Source: an uncultured Selenomonas sp. (GTDB lineage: Bacteria; Bacillota; Negativicutes; Selenomonadales; Selenomonadaceae). From it: a DNA stretch of 64,000 bases. Of this stretch, positions 9,265 to 18,850 are shown piece after piece. The DNA is taken from NCBI GenBank assembly GCA_947167105.1, contig CAMVGU010000010.1, positions 1 through 64,000 of the forward strand, in the 5' to 3' direction. Made by a program: the position numbers and the translations under genes. The number at the start of each line of letters is the position of its first letter. The first letter of the stretch is position 1. The notes beneath the pieces were generated by a model. That model worked only from the letters and a program-made list of their open reading frames with translations, did no database searches and was not told the DNA's origin.

Positions 9265-10653
9265 TTATTTCCCAATACAGAAGGTGGAGAAAATCTTATC
9301 CACAATATCGTCGCCGATGCTCTCCCCCGTCAGCTCTCCCAAAGTCTCCCAGGCAGAGCGCAGGTCGATGGATAAAAAATCCAGGCCCAGGCCGGAGTCT
9401 ATGGTGCCCAGGGCCTGGGCCAGATGGGCATCGGCCCGGCGCAGGAGGTCGGCCTCCCGCTCGTCTCTGAGGAAGGTCTGCTCCCCCGTGGGGTCGGCGC
9501 TGCCGTATACGAAATCCGTAATGGCTTTGGTAAGCTGCTCCATGCCCTGCACGTCCCCCCCCCGCAGGCTGAGGGAAAGCACCGGACAGCCTGGCAGGCG
9601 GGCTGTAAGCTCTGCTGCCGTCAGGACGGGGGGCAGATCCTGCTTGGTGAGCAGGGCCATCGTTCTCTCTAAAGGCAGCAGCTCCAGCAGGGCCTCGTCC
9701 TCTCCCTCCAGGGGGCGGGAGCCGTCAAAGAGGGCCAGCACCAGCCGGGCCTTGCCTATATATTCCTTCGCCCGCTCCACGCCTATTTGCTCCACCCTGT
9801 CCAGGGTCTGCCGGATGCCTGCCGTGTCGATAATCCGCAGGGGCACGCCGTTGATATCCGCATATTCCTCGATGGCATCACGGGTGGTGCCGGGAATGTC
9901 CGTGACGATGGCCCTCTCCTCCCGCAGCAGGGCATTCAACAGGCTGGACTTGCCCACATTGGGCTTGCCCACGATAGCCGTCATCAGTCCCTCCCGCAGG
10001 ATGCGGCCCGTGGAGGCGGCAGCGAGAAGCCCGGCGAAACCTGCCCGCATCTTCTCCACCTGCACGCGGATTTCCCCCGCCACCACCTCATCCACCCCGT
10101 CCTCCGGGAAGTCGATGGTGGCTTCAATATGGGCAATGGCGGCAAGAAGCTCCTGCCGTGCCTCCTTCAGGGGCCCGGAGAATCTGCCGGAAAGATGCCC
10201 CTGGGCCTCCTTCAGCGCCCTGCCGGTCTTGGCATTGATGACATCCATCACCGCCTGGGCCTGGGAGAGATCCAGCCGCCCTCCCAGAAAGGCCCGCTTC
10301 GTGAATTCCCCCGGCTCCGCCGGCCTGGCCCCTGCCGCATAGGTGGCAGAGAGGGTCTCCCGCAGGGGCAGGGAACCGCCGTGGCATTGCAGCTCCACCA
10401 CATCCTCCGTGGTGTAGCTGTGAGGCCCCCGCATCACCAGGGCGATGGCTTCGTCTATCACGGAGCCGTCCGGCCGCAAAAGCTTTCCATAGGCCGCCCT
10501 GTAGCTATCCAGCTCCCCCAGGCTCCTGCCGCTGCGGCTGCGGAAGACCGCCTCCGCCACAGCCAGGGCCTTCTCCCCGGAAATGCGGACAATGCCGATT
10601 CCTCCCGCGCCGGGGGCAGTGGCTATGGCGCTGATTGTTTCGCTCTGAAACAT
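9265..10653 (-). CDS. mnmE: tRNA uridine-5-carboxymethylaminomethyl modification GTPase MnmE
   Basis: MFQSETISAIATAPGAGGIGIVRISG; GKPNVGKSSLLNALL; DIPGTTRD; C-terminal FCIGK. Confidence 0.97.
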   Translation of the reverse strand: MFQSETISAIATAPGAGGIGIVRISGEKALAVAEAVFRSRSGRSLGELDSYRAAYGKLLRPDGSVIDEAIALVMRGPHSYTTEDVVELQCHGGSLPLRETLSATYAAGARPAEPGEFTKRAFLGGRLDLSQAQAVMDVINAKTGRALKEAQGHLSGRFSGPLKEARQELLAAIAHIEATIDFPEDGVDEVVAGEIRVQVEKMRAGFAGLLAAASTGRILREGLMTAIVGKPNVGKSSLLNALLREERAIVTDIPGTTRDAIEEYADINGVPLRIIDTAGIRQTLDRVEQIGVERAKEYIGKARLVLALFDGSRPLEGEDEALLELLPLERTMALLTKQDLPPVLTAAELTARLPGCPVLSLSLRGGDVQGMEQLTKAITDFVYGSADPTGEQTFLRDEREADLLRRADAHLAQALGTIDSGLGLDFLSIDLRSAWETLGELTGESIGDDIVDKIFSTFCIGK

Positions 10654-10705
10654 AAGCCGCCTCCTTCGGGTCTATATGTTTCTATGTGTTTCCATATGTT
10701 TCATT

Positions 10706-11362
10706 TCACAGGCTGCGCTCAAACTCTGCCAGGGCCCCTTCCGTGCCAATAAGGAAAATATCATCCCCTGGGGCAAAGCGATAGGCCGGGTCAGGATTCA
10801 CCTGCGGCTCCCCGCCGTGGCGGATGGCTATGACCGCCACATTGAAGCGGCCCCTGAGATCTGCCTCGATGAGATTCTTCCCCCGCAGCCACTCCGGCAC
10901 CTCCACATTGATGATTTTGATGCTGCCTGCCAGGTCTATGTAGTCCACCGCATTGTCGCTCACCAGATGCATCACCGTGCGGCGGGCCATATCCCGCTCG
11001 GAGAAGACGATTTTGGTGGCCCCCAGACGGCGGGCCATCTCGGCGTGACGCTCATCTATGGCTTTCACCACGATTTCCGGCACATTCCTCTCCTTGCACA
11101 GCATCACCGCCATCAGGCTGGCCTCCAGATGCTTGGAGGCGATAATCACCGTGTCAAATTCCCCGATACCCGCCTGATCCATGGCCCTGGCATCCCTCAT
11201 ATCAAAGGACACCGCCTGGGACAAGGACTCGGAAACCTCAGTCAGGCGGCCAGGGTCCATATCCACTCCCAGCACCTCATAGCCCATTTCCTCCAGCGTC
11301 AGGGCAGCGCTGAGGCCAAAGCGCCCCAGCCCCAGGACGGCAAACTGTTTCTTCTTTCCCAT
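10706..11362 (-). CDS. TrkA/KtrA-type potassium uptake regulator
   Basis: MGKKKQFAVLGLGRFGLSAALTLEEMGYEVLGVD RCK N domain. Confidence 0.92.
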   Translation of the reverse strand: MGKKKQFAVLGLGRFGLSAALTLEEMGYEVLGVDMDPGRLTEVSESLSQAVSFDMRDARAMDQAGIGEFDTVIIASKHLEASLMAVMLCKERNVPEIVVKAIDERHAEMARRLGATKIVFSERDMARRTVMHLVSDNAVDYIDLAGSIKIINVEVPEWLRGKNLIEADLRGRFNVAVIAIRHGGEPQVNPDPAYRFAPGDDIFLIGTEGALAEFERSL

Positions 11363-11372
11363 AGCTTCCTCC

Positions 11373-12797
11373 CTATCCCAGCATAATATCCTTCTCCGGG
11401 TACTTCACCACGGACTGCCGCTGCTGGATAAAGGACATCAAAAAAGTCATAATGCCCACCCTGCCCAGCAGCATGGTCAAAGACAGCAGGGCCTTGGCCC
11501 AGTCATCCCAGGTGAGGGTGATGCCGATGCCCATGCCCACGGTGCCGAAAGCGGACACCGTCTCAAAAATCACTTCTTCCAGCTCATGTACCTCCCCGTC
11601 CAGGACAGAGAGCAACATGCCCATGGAGACAACCCAGACGGTGCCCACCGTAAAGATGGCGAAAGCCTGATCCCTGAGCTGGCTGCTGATGGCCTTCCCA
11701 AAGACCGTAATCTGGCTTTCCCCCCGGAAAACCGCCCACACGGAGCGCAGAATGACAAAAAACACCGTGCTCTTGATGCCCCCTCCGGTGGAGAGGGGAG
11801 AAGCACCGATAAACATAAGAATAATCATGACAAGCTGAGTGATCTGCACCGTCTGGGACAGGTCAAAGCTGTTGAACCCCGCCGTCCGGCAGGAAACTGA
11901 CATAAAGGCGGCGTGGGCCAGTTGCTTGCCCGCAGGGAAGCTGCCCAAGGTGCTGTCATTCTCCGCCTCCAGGGCGAAAATCAGCAGGGTGCCCACAATA
12001 ATCAGGACAGCATTGCTCACCAGCACGATTTTCGTATGGAGGGAATACTTTCTCCAGCCCCGCAGGTGGATCACATCATACATCACCGTGAAGCCAATGC
12101 CCCCCAGCACAATGGACAGCCCCAGGCAGGCCATGAGAAAATAATCCTCCTGCCGCCCGCAGAGGCTCTCGTAATTGCCGAACAGGTCAAAGCCCGCATT
12201 GCAAAAGGCGGAAACCGCATGAAAAATCCCGTAGCCCAGGGCATCCAAGCCGTACTCCGGGTAGAAATGCACCGTCAGCAGCAGGGCGAAGATGCCCTCC
12301 ACCGTAAAGGTGTAAATCAGCATGCGGCGTATCAGCCCAAACAGCCCCGCCCTGCCGCTCTGGCCCAGGGACTCCTTCAGCACCAGGCTTTCCTTCAACC
12401 GGAAACGATAGCCCATGGCATGAGCCGCCATTGTGCCCAGGGTCATAATCCCCAAGCCCCCCACCTGTATCAGCATCAGCATCACGCACTTGCCGAAAAA
12501 GGTCAGGTCATTCTTCACATCCACCACCGTCAGCCCCGTGACGCAGGAAGCGGAGGTGGAAACAAAAAGGGCATCTATAAAGGGAATGCCCGCCCCCTTG
12601 GCAGAGCTGATGGGCAGCATCAGGAGCAGCGTGCCTATGCCAATCATCATCACAAAGCTCAAAAGGATGGTCTGGGTGGGCTTCAGGCGGAACTTACTCT
12701 GGGCCTTCGCCCCCGTAACCCCCAGAAGCACCGGGCGCAGCACCGTCAGTCCCTCCATGCCCCTGTCTGCCGGGGATTTTTCCTTGTCTGCTTCCAT
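11373..12797 (-). CDS. TrkH/KtrB-type potassium transporter
   Basis: SASCVTGLTVVD, SAFCNAGFDLFG, SCRTAGFNSFDL, SAFGTVGMGIG selectivity-filter repeats. Confidence 0.94.
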   Translation of the reverse strand: MEADKEKSPADRGMEGLTVLRPVLLGVTGAKAQSKFRLKPTQTILLSFVMMIGIGTLLLMLPISSAKGAGIPFIDALFVSTSASCVTGLTVVDVKNDLTFFGKCVMLMLIQVGGLGIMTLGTMAAHAMGYRFRLKESLVLKESLGQSGRAGLFGLIRRMLIYTFTVEGIFALLLTVHFYPEYGLDALGYGIFHAVSAFCNAGFDLFGNYESLCGRQEDYFLMACLGLSIVLGGIGFTVMYDVIHLRGWRKYSLHTKIVLVSNAVLIIVGTLLIFALEAENDSTLGSFPAGKQLAHAAFMSVSCRTAGFNSFDLSQTVQITQLVMIILMFIGASPLSTGGGIKSTVFFVILRSVWAVFRGESQITVFGKAISSQLRDQAFAIFTVGTVWVVSMGMLLSVLDGEVHELEEVIFETVSAFGTVGMGIGITLTWDDWAKALLSLTMLLGRVGIMTFLMSFIQQRQSVVKYPEKDIMLG

Positions 12798-12827
12798 GCC
12801 TGTTCCTCCAAAACTGTTTTACAGCAG

Positions 12828-12877
12828 AGACCTCATCCACCGCTAACGCGGTCCCCCTTCCCCAGAGGGGAAGGCTT
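12828..12877. repeat. R1 dispersed double-hairpin repeat
   Basis: GACCTCATCCACCGCTAACGCGGTCCCCCTTCCCCAGAGGGGAAGGCTTTT; homologous copies near 2.9, 21.2, 34.5, 58.8 kb. Confidence 0.8.
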
Positions 12878-12940
12878 TTCATACGAATATAGTATAGCAT
12901 ATAGGCAAAATTAAGGCTACTGCATAGAAGCACAGCAAAG

Positions 12941-12973
12941 CCCCTTGGGGAAAGACCCCAGGGGGCTGTTTTC
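12941..12973 (-). terminator. Hairpin terminator downstream of 12972..14924
   Basis: AGCCCCTTGGGGAAAGACCCCAGGGGGCT. Confidence 0.6.
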
Positions 12974-14924
12974 AGGGCACCTTTCTGCGCAGGTAGCGCA
13001 GGGTCAGGGGCGGCACCAGTTTTTTCAGCTTATCGAACTGCCGCGCCTCTGCCAGACGGCGGACTTCGGAGGCGCTGACGGGCCTGCCCTTGTACTTCAT
13101 GCGGGGAATCTCGATAAATTTCACCCCGTACTGGGGCAGAATGCGTGCCATGCTGGCGTTGTACTGCCGGGTGACATTATCAAAGGGCTCCTCCCCCGCA
13201 AAGCGCATGGAGATATTCAGGCAGGGAGCGATTTCCTTGCCGAACAGGTTCACATCCAGGGAGGTGTCAACCTTGCGCTCCTGCAGGCTCTCCTTATTGA
13301 AATATTCCTTGAAGGTGCGGGAGGAAATGATAAACTGCCCGCTGGGGATAACGGAAACATTCTTGAGGTCCGACAGATTCTTCCTCACCAGCTCAAGACG
13401 CTCGGCAAAGGGGAAGACGGATTTATCCTCCTCCACCACAAAGACTATCAAATGGTCACAGCGCTTCAAAGCCTGCTCCACCAGATAGCGGTGCCCCAGG
13501 GTGAAGGGGTTGCAGTTCATAACGATGGAGCCAATCCTGGGGCTGATGGTGCGCTTGTAAAAGTTCTCCAGCCTGCCCTTGTAATTATGCAGCTCCTCGT
13601 CCTCATCCTCCAGTTGCAGCCGATTGAGGGGAATAGGAGCACCCACATCGGCAGGCAGGTTATCCTCAAAGAAATTATGTTTTTGCAGAAACTCAAAAAT
13701 ACCATCGGCTATCATGCGATTGCCGCTGTGAGTGTAGTGACCATCTGTAAATATTTCACCATATGGGTGGGGACGTACTGATTTCAAACTGAGATAACAA
13801 CAGGGCAGTCCCCAGATTGGTGAAGAATGGAAAACTACAATATCTCCCTTTTTTATTGGCAAGCAACGCAACCTTGCAATATCCCTGCTATGATCTATGT
13901 CATTGATTGCGTAGTTATAGACAGCAAAGCCCTTATCAGGCATATTGATATTCAATAAATTTTGCAGATAGGATTCTATGGTTTTGGCATCAACCGCGCC
14001 CCAGCCGACAAAATATGATGGGCCTATGAAGTAAATGGAGCGCTTGGCATTTATCGGATTTCCTACTGTTACCCTGATGCCATCTCTTGTATTCATCGAA
14101 GGCCCTTCATAATCAGTGAACCGCCTTGAGCCGTCTAATTCCAAAAAATTATCAACGACTTTGAATGCGTCAAAAAATTCATCAAAGTTGCTATAATCAT
14201 TACAAAAAGGAAATTGCTTGGACGCAAAGAGGGATTTCATATATTCCTCATCGGTATATTTATCGTCAAACATTTCCTTTATTTTATCAGAATTATTCGT
14301 TATCCATCGTTCATATTCAGAGGCATCAAGGTTGTATTTGGAAGGAAGCCGCGGAAGCGATAGCGTAAAAAGTATCACATCCTGAAATTTCTTTTTGAAC
14401 GTTAATAGAGCAGGTTCAAGGTCATTAAGCCGATGTCCCCCGTTCCTGCCTTTATATGTATCAAAGCAGCAGGTATCAATAATCCTTTCCTGCATTCTGT
14501 CAAACACAAAGAAGTTAAACCCTCTGCCCTCGGTGGAATAATTCACCCCATCAATCAGCACCATAGCCCCGTAGCCAATGCCGTGCATATACATAAAGCC
14601 TGCGCTGTAAATAGCCAGGTCATGGTGATTCAGCTTGCCCTTGATAACCAAAGGCTTTTCCAAATCCTCCGAAACCTTCTCCCGCACTACCTTGCCATAA
14701 TCTATAATGGCAATATAGGGCTGGCGGTATCTTTCCAGCATATTCACCTGCAGTCCCAAGTCCAGCATGGCCTGGGCACATTCCGGGGTGAAGTAGGGGG
14801 CAGCCCCGGTATCCGCCACAGTGATAATGACAAGATAATGCTGCAGCCCTGCCTTCAGCAATCGCAGATAGCCCAGGAAATCCCTTTCCATCTTTAAGCG
14901 GCGCTCATACTCCTGAATGGTCAT
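12972..14924 (-). CDS. Multidomain protein: ILEI-like + SGNH-like + CitC-type nucleotidyltransferase
   Basis: GYGAMVLIDGVNYSTEGRGFNFFVFDRMQERIIDTCCFDTY (ILEI/PANDER-like); mid SGNH-like stretch; C-term NCNPFTLGHRYLVEQAL (CitC-like HxGH). Confidence 0.6.
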   Translation of the reverse strand: MTIQEYERRLKMERDFLGYLRLLKAGLQHYLVIITVADTGAAPYFTPECAQAMLDLGLQVNMLERYRQPYIAIIDYGKVVREKVSEDLEKPLVIKGKLNHHDLAIYSAGFMYMHGIGYGAMVLIDGVNYSTEGRGFNFFVFDRMQERIIDTCCFDTYKGRNGGHRLNDLEPALLTFKKKFQDVILFTLSLPRLPSKYNLDASEYERWITNNSDKIKEMFDDKYTDEEYMKSLFASKQFPFCNDYSNFDEFFDAFKVVDNFLELDGSRRFTDYEGPSMNTRDGIRVTVGNPINAKRSIYFIGPSYFVGWGAVDAKTIESYLQNLLNINMPDKGFAVYNYAINDIDHSRDIARLRCLPIKKGDIVVFHSSPIWGLPCCYLSLKSVRPHPYGEIFTDGHYTHSGNRMIADGIFEFLQKHNFFEDNLPADVGAPIPLNRLQLEDEDEELHNYKGRLENFYKRTISPRIGSIVMNCNPFTLGHRYLVEQALKRCDHLIVFVVEEDKSVFPFAERLELVRKNLSDLKNVSVIPSGQFIISSRTFKEYFNKESLQERKVDTSLDVNLFGKEIAPCLNISMRFAGEEPFDNVTRQYNASMARILPQYGVKFIEIPRMKYKGRPVSASEVRRLAEARQFDKLKKLVPPLTLRYLRRKVP

Positions 14925-15055
14925 AAAATCTGTCCCTTCATTACATACTTCGCCCTAAGTATACTGCATTAAGATAATTTATCTCACGTTAAGTTATTTA
15001 TTATCATACAAGGATAAAATTTAACCCCATATGCTATTCTTTTTGCCAAAGGAGA

Positions 15056-15439
15056 ATGGTAATGGTATGGAAAAATGTTTTTCACCAAAGGATCAATGAG
15101 CTATGGGAGCGGGCGAAGGATAGGGATTACAGGCTGACACTGGAAAGCTACGCCCGGCGCATCGGCACCACCCGCAGCGCCCTGCGGGGCTGGCTGGCAG
15201 GGAAGGGCCAGCCGGATGCAGAGGGATTTGTCCGGGTGGCAGCGGCGGAGGATGTCTCCCTTCCCTGGCTGCTGGGAGACAGGCGGGAGTTCAAGGAATA
15301 CAGCCCCCAGGAGCGTGCCCTGCTGCAGCGTTTCCGCTGCCTCTCGGATATCCACAAGGAGGATATCTGCGCCTTTGTTGACCGTTACTATGAGCAGGAT
15401 GTGCCTGCTGCCAGAGTTGAAAAAAAGACAATCTCCTGA
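15056..15439 (+). CDS. XRE-like helix-turn-helix regulator
   Basis: LESYARRIGTTRSALRGWLAGKGQPDAEGFVRVAAAEDVSLPWLLGD. Confidence 0.7.
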   Translation: MVMVWKNVFHQRINELWERAKDRDYRLTLESYARRIGTTRSALRGWLAGKGQPDAEGFVRVAAAEDVSLPWLLGDRREFKEYSPQERALLQRFRCLSDIHKEDICAFVDRYYEQDVPAARVEKKTIS

Positions 15440-15591
15440 TACCCTGCTGCTGGAAATCGAATAAATAAAGGCAGGCAGACTGCCTTTTTGCATCAAAAAG
15501 AGCCGCCCCAAACGGAGCGGCCCTTTTGGCAGGAAGCCACATAGCGCCAACTATGCAGCCACATGCTAGAATACTAATCAATCTAATTCTC

Positions 15592-16374
15592 TCAATGAAT
15601 CCCTGCTGCCGCTTGCAGAGTTGCCAGCTCGGCGGCGGCCTGGGCGGCTGCTTCTTCCGATTGCTGGGCTTTCAGCTCGGCGGCATCCGCTGCTGCCCGG
15701 TCTTTCTCGGCAGCCCGCTGTGCCTTTTTGAGTTTCTTTTCTGCCCTGGCCAGCATCTTTTCCTGGTTTTTCTGGAATTCCAGCAACTGCTCCGCCGTCA
15801 TGGGGGGCATGTGGATGCGCAGGTCATCCTCCCTGGAGAGGACGCCCTTGGTGTGCCCGATAAGCTCGTCCTGATGGGCGGCGGCATAGTCAATGACCGC
15901 CCGGTAGAATTTGCCGTCCACATCCTTGTCCGAGAGCTTCGAGAGGTCTATCACGCCCTCGCCGGGCTTGTTCTTCTCATCGGAGAGGGTGCCCAGCTTA
16001 TTGTCCAGGTCAACATGCTCCGTCACCTGCACCGTATTGGCAGCCAGATCTATTTCCAGATAATCCGCCCTGCCGGACAGATTCGTGTAGCCGCGCAGGG
16101 GCAGGCCGTTCCAGCGGCGCTTGGAGATAACATCCTGGATCTGCACGGCGTCGTACATGCGGACGGTGGGCACGATCAGCTTATTCAGGTCGATATAGCC
16201 ATCCGGCTTCACCCCGTAGCAGATCTGGGACTTGTTGAAGTAATAGCTTTGGCGCGCCGTGGACTGCACCCACTGGAATATATTCTCCGGCAAATAGGGC
16301 GCGGCCTCCCCCGTTCCCAAGGGCGCTGCCCACAGGGCTGCAGCCAGCAGCAATCCTGCTCCCCATTTTTTCAT
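15592..16374 (-). CDS. Exported coiled-coil/Ala-rich protein of unknown function
   Basis: Signal peptide MKKWGAGLLLAAALWAAPLGTGEAA; C-term KKLKKAQRAAEKDRAAADAAELKAQ coiled coil. Confidence 0.7.
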   Translation of the reverse strand: MKKWGAGLLLAAALWAAPLGTGEAAPYLPENIFQWVQSTARQSYYFNKSQICYGVKPDGYIDLNKLIVPTVRMYDAVQIQDVISKRRWNGLPLRGYTNLSGRADYLEIDLAANTVQVTEHVDLDNKLGTLSDEKNKPGEGVIDLSKLSDKDVDGKFYRAVIDYAAAHQDELIGHTKGVLSREDDLRIHMPPMTAEQLLEFQKNQEKMLARAEKKLKKAQRAAEKDRAAADAAELKAQQSEEAAAQAAAELATLQAAAGIH

Positions 16375-16464
16375 ATATACCACTCTCCATCTTTGTTTAC
16401 ACATTAACATATCTTTCATAGTATCAAGCAAAGATGAAAAGTCACTGAAGCTGCAATTCCTTTT

Positions 16465-17682
16465 TCAACGCTCGGAAGCCGAGGAATTTAGTACCAACCC
16501 CGCAAAGCAGAGTCCCATGCACAGCCAGTAGATCCGCATAGCCTCAAACATCTTAAAGGGATAGTCCGTCATGCCGTAGAGCAGCAATCCCAGGGTCGCC
16601 GCAAAGGCCATCATGGCATAGGTATTACGGCGCCTGCCCCAAAGCTCCTTCAGCAGATAGGCCACCACCGAGGCCACCAGGGCCAAGCCAATAATGCCGT
16701 TTTCCGCCAGCAGGTGCAGGATGATATTGTGGGCATGTTCGTGGTGGGTTTCCTGAACCTTGGTCACATCAAGATAATTGCCGTACAGCTCTTCATGGAA
16801 TCTGTGCAGGCCCACCCCCATGAGCGGGTGATCCTTAATCATGGCAACGGTGCCGCGCCAGATAACCATGCGTCCGTCCTCCCGCTGCCCCGTAAAGGAC
16901 TCCACCAGGGAGGTCACTCTGCTTTGCTGGGTCTGGCTGAACTGGGTGATGCCGAAAAGGGCTGCCAGGGCTATCAGCATGACGGCCAGCAGTTTTTTCC
17001 AGCTCACATTATGCCTGTAGAAGATTAGCAGGAAAGCAATTATACAGGCTATGCTTATCCAGCCACCCCTGGTATTCAGGTAAAAGATTGCCAGCATTGC
17101 TGCGGCAAGGTTCAGCCCCAGGACAAGCTTCTCCCGCTTGCTGACGGGGTTAAAAAAGGCCACCAGCAAAACCGGTGTCACCGCCATATATACGGCAGTC
17201 ATGACTCCCACGCCGTTCTGGAAGCCGGTGGGCCTGGCAAGGCCCGACAGGAATTGCTTCACAACCATTATATCGTTGAGCAGCAGCATGGCACAGAGCA
17301 TGTATAGGCAACGCCTGAGCTGCCTGCCCGAAAGCCCCAGGCAGGGCAGGATAAACATAAGCAGGATGCTGTAGGAGTACCACACCTCGTTAGTCAGCAG
17401 GGTTTCCATAAACTTCCCCGTGCCCAAGGCGGACACAGCCTGCAACAGATAGATGCTGCCAAAGCCCAGCAGCAATTTTTTCTGCCGGGCAAGCTTTTGC
17501 CTGAATTCAGGCAGAAAGAAGCAGGACAGCAGTGACAGGAGCAGCAAAATCCGCACCAGATTCCTCGCCAGGGCTTCGGACACCCCGCAGGAAAGGCACA
17601 GGAGCAGCAGCACTATATAGGCAAAGGGCTGTCCCTTAGCCGCTAAAGCTGCCTGCTTTTCCCTTGACAGTACATTAAGCAT
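16465..17682 (-). CDS. O-antigen ligase family protein
   Basis: Polytopic; NTRGGWISI and GVGLHRFHEELYGNY...HHEHAHNIILHLLAENGIIGL motifs. Confidence 0.9.
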   Translation of the reverse strand: MLNVLSREKQAALAAKGQPFAYIVLLLLCLSCGVSEALARNLVRILLLLSLLSCFFLPEFRQKLARQKKLLLGFGSIYLLQAVSALGTGKFMETLLTNEVWYSYSILLMFILPCLGLSGRQLRRCLYMLCAMLLLNDIMVVKQFLSGLARPTGFQNGVGVMTAVYMAVTPVLLVAFFNPVSKREKLVLGLNLAAAMLAIFYLNTRGGWISIACIIAFLLIFYRHNVSWKKLLAVMLIALAALFGITQFSQTQQSRVTSLVESFTGQREDGRMVIWRGTVAMIKDHPLMGVGLHRFHEELYGNYLDVTKVQETHHEHAHNIILHLLAENGIIGLALVASVVAYLLKELWGRRRNTYAMMAFAATLGLLLYGMTDYPFKMFEAMRIYWLCMGLCFAGLVLNSSASER

Positions 17683-18850
17683 TTAGTATTCCTTCCATGA
17701 CTTTCAACACTTCCCCGGCAGGCACCTGCTTGATGCAATGGGCATAAGGGCGGGTGCATTTATTATGGCAGCCGGGCAGCAGATGCTCGGGCTGCACAAT
17801 CCTGATGCCGCAGCCTCTGGGGGCAAACCAGATAGTGGAATTCTCCGGCGGGTCAGGATTGTCCCTGGGGGCGGAATATACGCCCACCCCGCGGCAGCCC
17901 GCCGCCGCTGCCAGGTGCAGGGGACCCGTGTCCACCCCCAGGTAGATGCCAAGTTTTTTTAAAACCAGATAGGTCTGGCGGATGGTGGTCTTGTCCGTCA
18001 AATCATGGGCCTCCGGCAGCTCCCGGCAAAACTCCCTGCTGTACTCACGGGCTGCAGCGCCTGCGCCTATCAGGATAAATGAGGCTCCGTATTGCCTGCC
18101 CAGTTCCTTGCAGACATGGACGAAATTCTCTACGGGCCAGTCCTTATTTTTTTCGCTGGAACTGAGGTTTACAACGATATTTCTGGCCTGCAGGTCTATT
18201 TTTTCTTCAGCCAGAAGCTCCTCCACCCGCCTTGCATCCGCCTCATCCGTCCAAATCTCATAGGCATCATCTGAGGCAGTCATTTGCAGACAGCTCAGGA
18301 AATGCAGGGCGCTTTCCGTCTCGTGCCTGATGGCGCGGTCGTCATTATGCAGCAGTTCCGTATAATAGATGTCCTTGGCGCCGACATATGCCCTCTGCTT
18401 GTGTATGCAGACCCCCTCGGCGTAGGCCAGGCGCCGCTTGGCGCCGGAAAAAAAGCTCAGCCAGGCGGCAAAGTATTCCGGGGCGGCATAGGGCAGATAC
18501 AGGGCCAGGTCGTAATTTTTGCTGCTAAGATGCCTCCTGGCAAAGGCGCGGCAGGCTTTCAGGGCAGCCCGAAAGCCTGCGGGGGGCTTGAAGGTCAGTA
18601 TCTCATCCACATAGGGACACAGCTCCACCAGATTATACACCCCAGGGTCGCAAATAAGGGTGATAAAGGCCCCTGGCAGGTTGCGCCTCAGCTCCCGCAG
18701 GAAAGGGGTAGTGCAGACCATATCCCCTATGGCATCTGTCCTGAGCACAAGTATTTTTTGGGGCGTCCCCTGGCTGCTCTCCGAGCCGTGCCTGCCTTTT
18801 TCCGCCTTGTATATCACCCTGGCCAGGCCGGCGGCAAGATATTTATTCAC
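17675..18850 (-). CDS. Glycosyltransferase family 9 (heptosyltransferase-like)
   Basis: KILVLRTDAIGDMVCTTPFLRELR; GVDTGPLHLAAAAG. Confidence 0.92.
   Translation of the reverse strand: MNKYLAAGLARVIYKAEKGRHGSESSQGTPQKILVLRTDAIGDMVCTTPFLRELRRNLPGAFITLICDPGVYNLVELCPYVDEILTFKPPAGFRAALKACRAFARRHLSSKNYDLALYLPYAAPEYFAAWLSFFSGAKRRLAYAEGVCIHKQRAYVGAKDIYYTELLHNDDRAIRHETESALHFLSCLQMTASDDAYEIWTDEADARRVEELLAEEKIDLQARNIVVNLSSSEKNKDWPVENFVHVCKELGRQYGASFILIGAGAAAREYSREFCRELPEAHDLTDKTTIRQTYLVLKKLGIYLGVDTGPLHLAAAAGCRGVGVYSAPRDNPDPPENSTIWFAPRGCGIRIVQPEHLLPGCHNKCTRPYAHCIKQVPAGEVLKVMEGILNA

Noticed and set aside
12972-14924. Simple annotation as citrate lyase ligase (citC)
   Set aside because: Only the C-terminal third matches; no citrate lyase subunits nearby and two extra N-terminal modules present.
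15056-15439. XRE-like regulator as a prophage marker
   Set aside because: No integrase, structural or lysis genes nearby; the isolated HTH is better read as a host regulator.
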